A stretch of 64,000 bases of DNA from Sedimenticola hydrogenitrophicus (lineage in GTDB: Bacteria; Pseudomonadota; Gammaproteobacteria; Chromatiales; Chromatiaceae), in assembly GCF_029017505.1 (NCBI RefSeq), contig NZ_JAQGEI010000016.1, forward strand, positions 40,455-104,454, given 5' to 3'. Position 1 is the first letter of the stretch. Each line of letters starts with the position of its first letter. Shown here one piece after another: positions 57,068 through 64,000 of this stretch. The translations under genes and the position numbers were made by a program. The notes beneath the pieces are model-generated. The model was not told where the DNA came from, searched no databases, and was given only the letters and a program-made list of their open reading frames with translations.

Positions 57068-58192
57068 ATGAAAAACATCGTGATCGCAGGCTATGCCCGC
57101 ACCCCGTTTACCCTATCCAATAAAGGCGCGCTGGCCAGGACGCGTCCCGATGATCTGGCGGCGGCGGCCGTGCGCGGGCTGGTAGAGCGGACCGGTGTGG
57201 CTGTTGACGATATCGAGGATCTGATGCTGGGGTGTGCCTTCCCGGAAGGGGAACAAGGGTTCAACATGGCCCGCCTGGTGGTTTTTCTCAGCGGCCTGCC
57301 GATCGCCATTGGCGGCGCCACGGTCAATCGGTTTTGCGGCTCTTCGATGCAGGGCATCCACCAGGCAGCCGGGGCGATCGCCCTGGGTGCCGGCGAGGTC
57401 TATATCTGTGCCGGGGTCGAGTCCATGACCCGGGTGCCGATGACCGGCTTCAACCCCATGCCCAATCCGCAACTGGCCGCCGCCATGCCGGGGGCCTATA
57501 TGAGCATGGGGGAGACGGCCGAGAACCTGGCCCGGCAGTACGGCATCTCACGCACCGAACAGGAGGCGTTTGCCGTCAGCAGCCAGGCCAAGGCGGCGGC
57601 CGCCCAGGCGGCAGGCAAGTTGCATGACGAGATCGTGCCGGTGAGCGGGGTGGAACAGGATGGCTGCATCCGGCCGGAGACCACGGCGGAGAGCCTGGCC
57701 GGTCTCAAGCTGGCCTTCGATCAGAGCGGCAGCGTGACCGCTGGCACCGCGTCACCCCTGACCGACGGGGCCTCCGCGGTGCTGGTCTGCAGTGAAGAGT
57801 ACGCCCGTGCCCACGGCCTGGATATCCTGGCCAGGATTCGCAGTTTCGCCGTCTCCGGATGCGCGCCGGAGATCATGGGAATCGGACCGGTCATCTCCAG
57901 CCGCAAGGCGCTGCAGCGGGCCGGCCTGAGCATGGCGGATATCGACATTGTCGAGCTCAACGAGGCCTTCGCCTCCCAGTCGCTGGCCTGTGTGCGCGAC
58001 CTGGACGTGGACCTGGCCAAGACCAACCTGGATGGCGGCGCCATCGCCCTGGGACATCCCCTGGGCGCCACCGGCGCCCGCATCACCGGCAAGGCGGCGG
58101 CGCTGCTCAAACGAGAGGGCAAACAGTTTGCACTGGCCACCCAGTGTATCGGCGGTGGTCAGGGGATTGCCACCATCCTGGAGGCGGTCTGA
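57068..58192 (+). CDS. fadA: Acetyl-CoA C-acyltransferase (thiolase)
   Basis: 374-aa degradative thiolase that cleaves 3-ketoacyl-CoA to acetyl-CoA and a shortened acyl-CoA. Nucleophilic C90 lies in TVNRFCGSSMQGI; the C-terminal active-site His is in GGAIALGHPLGATGARI and the second Cys in TQCIGGGQGIA. ATG 57068 is six bases from GGAG; upstream TTG/ATG alternatives at 57041 and 57053 add residues outside the family start. Its stop overlaps the next start (TGATG). Confidence 0.94.
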   Translation: MKNIVIAGYARTPFTLSNKGALARTRPDDLAAAAVRGLVERTGVAVDDIEDLMLGCAFPEGEQGFNMARLVVFLSGLPIAIGGATVNRFCGSSMQGIHQAAGAIALGAGEVYICAGVESMTRVPMTGFNPMPNPQLAAAMPGAYMSMGETAENLARQYGISRTEQEAFAVSSQAKAAAAQAAGKLHDEIVPVSGVEQDGCIRPETTAESLAGLKLAFDQSGSVTAGTASPLTDGASAVLVCSEEYARAHGLDILARIRSFAVSGCAPEIMGIGPVISSRKALQRAGLSMADIDIVELNEAFASQSLACVRDLDVDLAKTNLDGGAIALGHPLGATGARITGKAAALLKREGKQFALATQCIGGGQGIATILEAV

Positions 58193-60516
58193 TGGATATC
58201 AACAAGGTTGCGGTCATCGGTGCCGGCGTGATGGGGGCCGGCATCGCCGCTCACATCACCAATGCCGGAATTTCCGTGGTCCTGCTGGATATCGTCCCCA
58301 AGGGGGCGGATAACCGAAACGCCATTGCCGAAGGGGCGGTTCAACAACTGCTCAAGGCCCAGCCGGCACCCTTCATGCACAAACGCAATGCCCGCCTGGT
58401 CACCACGGGTAATACCGAGGACCACCTGGAACTGCTGGCGGAGTGCGACTGGATCATCGAGGCGGTGATCGAGCGGCTGGATATCAAGCAGGAGCTCTAT
58501 CGCAAGATCGATGCGGTGCGCAAACCCGGTTCGGTGGTCTCCTCCAATACCTCCACCATCCCGCTGCGCGATCTGCTGGCGGGGCAGTCGGAGCGTTTTG
58601 CCGCCGACTTCCTGATCACCCATTTTTTCAATCCACCCCGCTACATGCGGCTGCTGGAGATCACCTCCGGGGAGCAGACGCGGGCGGATGTCGTCAGCGG
58701 TATCCGCGATTTCTGTGACCGCGCGCTCGGCAAGGGGGTGGTGGAGTGCAAGGACACCCCGGGATTCATCGCCAATCGTATCGGTATCTTCTGGATTCAG
58801 GTCGCCATCCTGGAGGCGATGGCCCTGGGGCTTACGGTGGAAGAGGCCGATGCGGTGATGGGGCGTCCCCTGGGCATTCCCAAGACCGGCGTGTTCGGTC
58901 TGTCCGATCTGGTGGGGATCGATCTGATGCCGCACCTGATGGAGAGCATGCGGCGCACACTGTCGGCGGGTGACCCGTTCCTCGACAAGAGCACGATTCC
59001 GGATCTGGTGAGCGGGATGATCGCCGACGGTTATACCGGGCGCAAGGGCAAGGGCGGATTCTACCGCATCAACCGGTCGGCGGACGGCAAGGTCAAGGAG
59101 AGCATCGACCTGGCCTCCGGCGAGTACCACCCCTCGCGCAAGGCGCGCCTGGAGTCGCTCGAGGCATCGCGCGAGGGTGGCCTCAAGGCCCTGGTCGCCC
59201 ATCCCGACAAGGGTGGCCAGTACGCCCGCCGGGTGCTGGCCCAGGTGCTGGGCTATGCCGCCAGTCTGATCCCCGAGATCGCCGACGATATCCTGGCCGT
59301 GGATACGGCCATGAAGCTGGGTTACGCCTGGAAATACGGGCCGTTTGAACTGATTGACCGGCTGGGTGCCCCTGCCTTCAGCAAACTATTGGAGAGTGAA
59401 GGTCTGCCTGTACCGCCGCTGTTGCAACTGGCGGCCGATCAGTCCCTCTACCGTACCCGGGATGGCCGCTTGGAATATCTGGACACCGGTGGGGTCTACC
59501 AGGAGGTGCGGCGTCCCGACGGGGTACTGCTGCTGTCCGATATCAAGCGGCGTAGTGAACCACTGGCGAAGAACGGTTCGGCGGCCCTCTGGGATATCGG
59601 CGATGGGGTGGTCTGTCTCGAATACACCAGCAAGATGAACGCCATGGACCCGGAGATCCTGGCCTTGATGCGCGAGGCGGTCGCTATCGTCTCCAAGGGC
59701 TACAAGGCCCTGGTGCTGCACAACGAGGGTGATAACTACTCGGTCGGTGCCAACCTGGGGCTGCTGCTGTTTGCCGCCAATCTCGGTACCTGGGACCAGA
59801 TCGAGGAGATGGTCGAGGGCGGACAGGAGACCTACAAGGCACTCAAGTATGCGCCCTTCCCGGTGGTCGGCGCGCCCTCCGGGATGGCCCTGGGCGGCGG
59901 CTGCGAGAGCCTGCTGCACTGCGATGCGGTGCAGGCCCATGCCGAGACCTACGTCGGACTGGTCGAGGTGGGCGTCGGCCTGGTTCCCGCCTGGGGCGGC
60001 AGCAAGGAGATGCTGCAGCGCTGGATGACCAACAAACGCCGTCCGGGCGGTCCCATGCCGGCGGTGATCAAATGTTTCGAGGCTATCAGCACCGCCAGCG
60101 TGGCCAAGTCGGCGGCCGAAGCCAAGGACTACCTGTTCCTGCGTCCGGACGACGGCATCACCATGAACCGTGACCGCCTGCTGGCCGATGCCAAGACCCG
60201 CGCCCTGGCGATGGCGGAAGGCTATCAGCCACCGGAGCCGATCGAGATCCGGCTCCCGGGACCCACCGCCAAGGCGGCGATGGAGATGGCGGTGAAAGGC
60301 GTCCATCTGGCGGGCCGGGCGACCGTCCATGACGTGGTGGTCTCGATGGCACTGGCGGAACTGCTCAGTGGCGGGGATACCGATATCACCGAGACCCTGG
60401 GCGAGGATGACCTGTTGCGGCTGGAACGGGAGGCGTTCATGACCCTGATTCGTCATCCCGACACCCTGGATCGCATGGAACACATGCTCGAAACCGGCAA
60501 ACCGCTGAGGAATTAA
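58192..60516 (+). CDS. 3-hydroxyacyl-CoA dehydrogenase / enoyl-CoA hydratase, FadN-type order
   Basis: 774-aa bifunctional beta-oxidation enzyme. Here the dehydrogenase half comes first, with the NAD-binding GAGVMG at 10-15 and the catalytic region ITHFFNPPRYMRLLEI. The enoyl-CoA hydratase half is C-terminal (about 470-700), with VGANLGLLLFAANL and GMALGGGCESLLHCDAV. This is the order of Bacillus FadN/YusL and is the reverse of E. coli FadB. It overlaps the thiolase stop codon. The three genes thiolase, this enzyme and acyl-CoA dehydrogenase match the fadA-fadN-fadE set of Bacillus. Confidence 0.92.
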   Translation: MDINKVAVIGAGVMGAGIAAHITNAGISVVLLDIVPKGADNRNAIAEGAVQQLLKAQPAPFMHKRNARLVTTGNTEDHLELLAECDWIIEAVIERLDIKQELYRKIDAVRKPGSVVSSNTSTIPLRDLLAGQSERFAADFLITHFFNPPRYMRLLEITSGEQTRADVVSGIRDFCDRALGKGVVECKDTPGFIANRIGIFWIQVAILEAMALGLTVEEADAVMGRPLGIPKTGVFGLSDLVGIDLMPHLMESMRRTLSAGDPFLDKSTIPDLVSGMIADGYTGRKGKGGFYRINRSADGKVKESIDLASGEYHPSRKARLESLEASREGGLKALVAHPDKGGQYARRVLAQVLGYAASLIPEIADDILAVDTAMKLGYAWKYGPFELIDRLGAPAFSKLLESEGLPVPPLLQLAADQSLYRTRDGRLEYLDTGGVYQEVRRPDGVLLLSDIKRRSEPLAKNGSAALWDIGDGVVCLEYTSKMNAMDPEILALMREAVAIVSKGYKALVLHNEGDNYSVGANLGLLLFAANLGTWDQIEEMVEGGQETYKALKYAPFPVVGAPSGMALGGGCESLLHCDAVQAHAETYVGLVEVGVGLVPAWGGSKEMLQRWMTNKRRPGGPMPAVIKCFEAISTASVAKSAAEAKDYLFLRPDDGITMNRDRLLADAKTRALAMAEGYQPPEPIEIRLPGPTAKAAMEMAVKGVHLAGRATVHDVVVSMALAELLSGGDTDITETLGEDDLLRLEREAFMTLIRHPDTLDRMEHMLETGKPLRN

Positions 60517-60520
60517 TAAC

Positions 60521-62302
60521 ATGGCCAGCTATAAGACACCGCTGCGCGACATGCGCTTTGTGTATAACGAACTGTTTGACGCCGAGGCGATCCGGGTACT
60601 GCCGGGCTGCGAAGAGGCAACTCCCGACCTGGTGGATGCAATCCTGCAGGAGGCCGGGCGCTTTTGCGAGGAACGTCTGTTCCCGCTGAACCGTCCGGGC
60701 GACGAGGAGGGATGTCACTTCGACAACGGCAAGGTGACCACGCCCGCGGGTCTGAAAGAGGCCTATAAGGATTTCAACGAGATGGGTTGGGGCGCGCTGG
60801 CGGCCGATCCGGAGTACGGTGGTCAGGGGCTGCCCAATGCCATCAGCATGCTGGTGGAAGAGATCATGTGCAGCACCAACTTCGCCTTCGGCCTCTACCC
60901 CGGGCTGACCCACGGCGCCTACAACGCGCTGGTGGCGCGGGCCAGCGAGGAGTTGAAACAGCAGTTCCTGCCGCACATGGTGACCGGCCAGTGGAGCGGT
61001 TCCATGTGCCTGACCGAACCCCAGTGCGGTACCGACCTGGGACTGATCCGCACCAAGGCGGAACCCCAGGCCGACGGCAGCTACCACATCACCGGCACCA
61101 AGATGTTCATCACCGCCGGCGAGCACGACCTGACCGAGAACATCATCCACCTGGTGCTGGCCCGCACCCCGGACGCCCCCAAGGGCATCAAGGGGATCAG
61201 CCTGTTCCTGGTACCCAAGATCCGTGTCAACGGCGACGGCTCGCTGGGCGAGTCCAACGGCGTCAGCTGCGGCTCCATCGAGCACAAGATGGGCATCAAC
61301 GCCTCGGCCACCTGCGTGATGAATTTCGATGGCGCCGAGGGTTACCTGGTCGGCCGCCTCAACAAGGGCATGGAGGCGATGTTCATCATGATGAACAGCG
61401 AGCGCCTGGCGGTGGGGATCCAGGGGCTCGGCATCGGTGAGGCCTCCTACCAGGGCGCGGTGGCCTATGCTCGCGAGCGGCTCCAGGGGCGGGCCCTCAC
61501 CGGGGCCAAGGCACCGGACCAATCGGCCGACTCCCTGCTGGTGCATCCCGATGTCCGGCGCATGCTGCTGACCCAACGGGCCTATGTGCAGGGCAACCGG
61601 GCGCTGGCGGTCTGGGTTGCCCGCGAGCTGGATCACGCCAAGCGCAACCCGGATGCGAAACGGCGCCGCGAGGCCGAGGATTTCGTCGCCCTGATGACCC
61701 CGATCGTCAAGGCATTCATGACCGACACCGGTTCTGAAGTGGCCAACCTGGGGATGCAGGTGTTCGGCGGGCACGGTTATATCCGTGAGCACGGCATGGA
61801 GCAGTACGTTCGGGATGCCCGAATCGCCCAGATCTATGAGGGAACCAACGGGATCCAGGCGATGGATCTGGTGGGGCGCAAGTTGCCGGCACACATGGGG
61901 CGCTATCTGCGGCGCTTCTTCCACCCGGTGCGGGATTATCTCGAATCGAAAGAGCAGGATTTCTCCCTGCACGCCTTCCTGATGCCGCTGGCCAAGGCGT
62001 TTGGCCGGCTGCAGAAGGCGACGGCGGTGCTGGCGCAAAGAGGCCTGAAAAACCCCGATGAGATGGGTGCCGCCGCGACTGACTACCTGCGCCTGTTCGC
62101 CCTGGTCGCGCTCGGTTATCTGTGGATGCGCATGGCGGAAGTCGCCCAACTGAAACGCGAGCAGGATCCACTCTTCTACCAGGCCAAGGTGGATACGGCG
62201 CGCTTCTACTTCGAGCGTATCCTGCCCCAGAGCGGCGCCCTGTTTGCCAGTGTCATGGCCGGCTCCAGGGGTATGATGGAGTTCGATGACGAGGCCTTCT
62301 GA
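60521..62302 (+). CDS. Acyl-CoA dehydrogenase with extra C-terminal domain
   Basis: 593-aa FAD enzyme for the first step of beta-oxidation. The family motif GSMCLTEPQCGTDLG, the FAD segment and the catalytic base E440 in IYEGTNGIQAMDLVGRKL are present. The extra C-terminal part (about 460-593) is typical of the longer AcdB/DmdC-like branch rather than short- or medium-chain enzymes. It starts four bases after the previous gene's stop. The DmdC resemblance is to the branch, not to DMSP metabolism. Confidence 0.92.
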   Translation: MASYKTPLRDMRFVYNELFDAEAIRVLPGCEEATPDLVDAILQEAGRFCEERLFPLNRPGDEEGCHFDNGKVTTPAGLKEAYKDFNEMGWGALAADPEYGGQGLPNAISMLVEEIMCSTNFAFGLYPGLTHGAYNALVARASEELKQQFLPHMVTGQWSGSMCLTEPQCGTDLGLIRTKAEPQADGSYHITGTKMFITAGEHDLTENIIHLVLARTPDAPKGIKGISLFLVPKIRVNGDGSLGESNGVSCGSIEHKMGINASATCVMNFDGAEGYLVGRLNKGMEAMFIMMNSERLAVGIQGLGIGEASYQGAVAYARERLQGRALTGAKAPDQSADSLLVHPDVRRMLLTQRAYVQGNRALAVWVARELDHAKRNPDAKRRREAEDFVALMTPIVKAFMTDTGSEVANLGMQVFGGHGYIREHGMEQYVRDARIAQIYEGTNGIQAMDLVGRKLPAHMGRYLRRFFHPVRDYLESKEQDFSLHAFLMPLAKAFGRLQKATAVLAQRGLKNPDEMGAAATDYLRLFALVALGYLWMRMAEVAQLKREQDPLFYQAKVDTARFYFERILPQSGALFASVMAGSRGMMEFDDEAF

Positions 62303-62338
62303 AACGGCACGGGTCAACCGGGAACCGGGTGCCAGGGC

Positions 62339-62869
62339 ATGAATCTGCTGTTTCGTCTCATGCTGCAGCTGTTCCGCTCCCGGTTTCGTCCCCGGCAGGG
62401 GCTCATGGAGGTGGCCAGCCTGCGGATGCGGGTGATGCCGACCGATCTGGACATCAATCTGCATCTCACCAACTCCCGTTACCTGGCGCTGATGGATCTG
62501 GGGCGGATCGAGCTGATGCTGCGCAGCGGACTGTTTAACGAGGTGCTCAGGCGGCGTTGGCTGCCGGTGATCTCCATCGCCAGCATCCGCTTCCGTCGGC
62601 AGATCAACCCGTTTGAACGGTTCGATCTGCATACCCGCGTACTGGGATGGGACGACAAGTGGTTTTACATGGAGCAACGCTTCGAGACCGCGCAGGGCCT
62701 GGCGGCCATCGGCATTGTCAAGGGCCTGTTCCGCGGCCCGCGGGGCAACGTGCCCACGCAGGAGCTGGTTGCCCTGACCGGGCATGCGGGTGAGATGGAA
62801 AAGTCAGCCATTCTCGAGGCGCTGGATGATTTTGAACAACAGCTGAAAACCTCCAGTCAAATGGAGTAG
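62339..62869 (+). CDS. Hotdog-fold acyl-CoA thioesterase family protein
   Basis: 176 aa with a short basic N-terminal helix (MNLLFRLMLQLFRSRF) that could sit on the membrane, then a 4HBT_2-type hotdog with MRVMPTDLDINLHLTNSRYLALMDLGRIEL, where the D/N pair replaces the usual active-site aspartate motif. The family includes THEM6-like and FcoT-like thioesterases. Operon position suggests it releases CoA from long-chain intermediates. Confidence 0.82.
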   Translation: MNLLFRLMLQLFRSRFRPRQGLMEVASLRMRVMPTDLDINLHLTNSRYLALMDLGRIELMLRSGLFNEVLRRRWLPVISIASIRFRRQINPFERFDLHTRVLGWDDKWFYMEQRFETAQGLAAIGIVKGLFRGPRGNVPTQELVALTGHAGEMEKSAILEALDDFEQQLKTSSQME

Positions 62870-62886
62870 CTGTACAACAGGTTTAC

Positions 62887-62954
62887 GTGGGAGCGGATTG
62901 GCCGCTGCGTGCAGGGGGCAACCGTATCGTGGTATCAAAAGCCGCCGCTCCCAC
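62887..62954. repeat. GTGGGAGCGG hairpin
   Basis: Arms GTGGGAGCGG (62887-62896) and CCGCTCCCAC (62945-62954) in the gap between the thioesterase and crotonase genes. It is immediately followed by the GGGGTCGGAGTC-type repeat. Confidence 0.7.
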
Positions 62955-62985
62955 TTTTTATTGTGCAATGACGGGCCGCAGGAAG

Positions 62986-63058
62986 GGCGGAGTCGGAGTC
63001 AGGCCGCTCCATACGAGGGCAATGTTCACCAGGTCGGGCGGCTTGACTCCGACCCCTG
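62986..63058. repeat. GGGGTCGGAGTC inverted repeat, copy 3
   Basis: Arms GGAGTCGGAGTCAGGCCGC and GCGGCTTGACTCCGACCCCT. The left arm is slightly degenerate. Copies 1 and 2 are at 13669-13745 and 30891-30967. Confidence 0.75.
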
Positions 63059-63075
63059 AGTTTAGGAGGAGAGAG

Positions 63076-63873
63076 ATGGATGAGGTAGTCCGGATCGAAC
63101 GAAAGGGCGCTGTGGCGGTGGTCACCCTGGACCGGCCCGCATCGCTCAATGCCCTCAACCGCGAGATGTCCTATCAGTTGCGGGACGGTTTCATGGCTCT
63201 GTCCGAAGACCAACGCGTGCGCTGCGTGGTGCTGCGTGGTGCGGGTGATCACTTCATGGCGGGGGGTGATATCGGCTTTTTCAGGCAGGGGCTTGAGCTT
63301 CCGGACGAGGAGCGAAAAGCTGAAGTGTCCGGGCTGATCGGTGTGGTTCACCAGTTCATCACCATTCTCCGGGAGATGCCCCAGCCGGTGATCGCCGGGG
63401 TGCGGGGCAGCGTGGCCGGATTTGGCATGAGCCTGGTGGCGGCGGCCGATCTGGCGATTGCCGCTGACAGTGCACGCTTTACCCAGGCCTACTCCCAGAT
63501 CGGCACTACCCCGGATGGCGGTAATACCTGGTTCCTCCCGCGGGCCGTCGGCACTAAACGTGCCATGGGTCTGACCCTGCTGAATGAACCGATCGACGCG
63601 GCCGGGGCCTGCGCTATTGGCCTGGTAAACCAGGTGGTGGCGGACAGTGAGTTGGAGGCCGTCACCCTGCAACTGGCCGAACGCCTGGCCCGGGGGCCCA
63701 CTCGGGCCTATGCACAGGCCAAGCGACTGATCAACGAGGGCATGAGCAATACCCTTGAACAGCAGTTGCTGGCTGAGCAGGGGAGCTTCACCCGTTGTGC
63801 CCTGAGTCACGACTTCGCCGAAGGCGTCACCGCCTTCATGGAAAAGCGCCGGCCGGAGTTCAGCGGTGAATAA
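63076..63873 (+). CDS. Crotonase-family enoyl-CoA hydratase/isomerase, PaaG-like
   Basis: 265 aa. The oxyanion-hole sequence GAGDHFMAGGDI (55-66) and RGSVAGFGMSLVAAADL are clear. The usual first catalytic glutamate is S119, and the second position is not Glu either, but D147 in IGTTPDGGNTWFLP matches the single catalytic aspartate of the PaaG isomerase group. I therefore expect isomerase rather than hydratase chemistry. TAGGAGGAGAG precedes the ATG at 63076; an in-frame extension from 62887 lies in repeats. It is about 200 bp downstream of the thioesterase and may be the last gene of the beta-oxidation unit. Confidence 0.87.
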   Translation: MDEVVRIERKGAVAVVTLDRPASLNALNREMSYQLRDGFMALSEDQRVRCVVLRGAGDHFMAGGDIGFFRQGLELPDEERKAEVSGLIGVVHQFITILREMPQPVIAGVRGSVAGFGMSLVAAADLAIAADSARFTQAYSQIGTTPDGGNTWFLPRAVGTKRAMGLTLLNEPIDAAGACAIGLVNQVVADSELEAVTLQLAERLARGPTRAYAQAKRLINEGMSNTLEQQLLAEQGSFTRCALSHDFAEGVTAFMEKRRPEFSGE

Positions 63874-63877
63874 ATCC

Positions 63878-63960
63878 AATTTGTCAGATTTTAGCGCCGT
63901 GCGGATAGCTTCCACCCGAAAGCTCTGAGGAAGCCGGTCCGAGTCAATCTGACGGAGTAG
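63878..63960. mobile_element. MITE-like element, CTACTTYGTCAGATT family, deleted copy
   Basis: 83 nt from AATTTGTCAGATT to AATCTGACGGAGTAG, directly after the crotonase stop codon. It shares GCGGATAGCTTCC and CTGAGGAAGCCG(A/G)TCCGA with the full copy at 39101-39273 but lacks the central stem present there. The last 40 bases of the window hold nothing recognisable. Confidence 0.7.
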
Positions 63961-64000
63961 AACTATGTAGCCATAATCAGGTAAATCTCAACCTATCACT

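Noticed and set aside
60437..62785. 782-aa open frame on the minus strand
   Set aside because: Antisense to the acyl-CoA dehydrogenase and thioesterase genes; no motifs.

Overview
The window is a GC-rich gammaproteobacterial chromosome segment with 46 recognisable protein genes and no rRNA or tRNA gene that I could find. The gene order map / rpsB-tsf-pyrH-frr-uppS-cdsA-dxr-rseP-bamA-skp-lpxD-fabZ-lpxA-lpxB-rnhB-dnaE-accA is the classical gammaproteobacterial arrangement, with dxr displaced to after cdsA. The mix of lpx genes, a DSF-type signalling locus, LL-diaminopimelate aminotransferase and many long intergenic palindromes suggests an environmental lineage of the Chromatiales or sulfur-oxidiser kind. 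That placement is an inference from gene content only.

Layout. 1-5.8 kb: lysine/diaminopimelate synthesis (dapL, lysA), undecaprenyl-diphosphate phosphatase (uppP) and GDP-mannose synthesis (manC). 6.3-9.8 kb, minus strand: glnD and map. 9.9-30.8 kb, plus strand: ribosomal protein S2 with its structured leader, EF-Ts, UMP kinase, RRF, isoprenoid and phospholipid precursors, the Bam/Skp/RseP envelope genes, lipid A synthesis, RNase HII, Pol III alpha and AccA. 31-44.8 kb: a housekeeping mosaic of tilS, a double cNMP-binding/rhodanese fusion, prfB with an intact programmed +1 frameshift, lysS, an HDOD protein, ygfZ, an RNB-family ribonuclease, a small membrane protein, ybaK and hrpB.

45.5-55.5 kb is the most interesting part. 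It is an rpf-type (diffusible signal factor, DSF) cell-cell signalling island: rpfF-like signal synthase, convergent rpfC-like five-TM hybrid kinase, and rpfG-like REC/HD-GYP protein. Interleaved with these are a dedicated acyl carrier protein, a beta-ketoacyl-ACP synthase, a CFA/CNMT-family SAM methyltransferase, a membrane-anchored kinase-less paralogue of the RpfC receiver/HPt tail, and a tandem receiver protein whose first receiver has lost its phospho-acceptor. This suggests a DSF pathway that carries its own chain-building and methyl-transfer enzymes and an expanded phosphorelay.

55.8-63.9 kb: thrH, then a MerR-type regulator followed by a fatty-acid beta-oxidation operon (thiolase, FadN-order 3-hydroxyacyl-CoA dehydrogenase/enoyl-CoA hydratase, acyl-CoA dehydrogenase, hotdog thioesterase, PaaG-like crotonase).

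Nearly every intergenic gap longer than about 150 bp is filled by inverted-repeat elements. Several families occur more than once in the window: GTAACTACTCAC, GGGGTCGGAGTC, CTCTCGCCAAGAC, GTAGG-type and a CTACTTYGTCAGATT terminal-repeat element. They account for most non-coding length and for most spurious open frames there.
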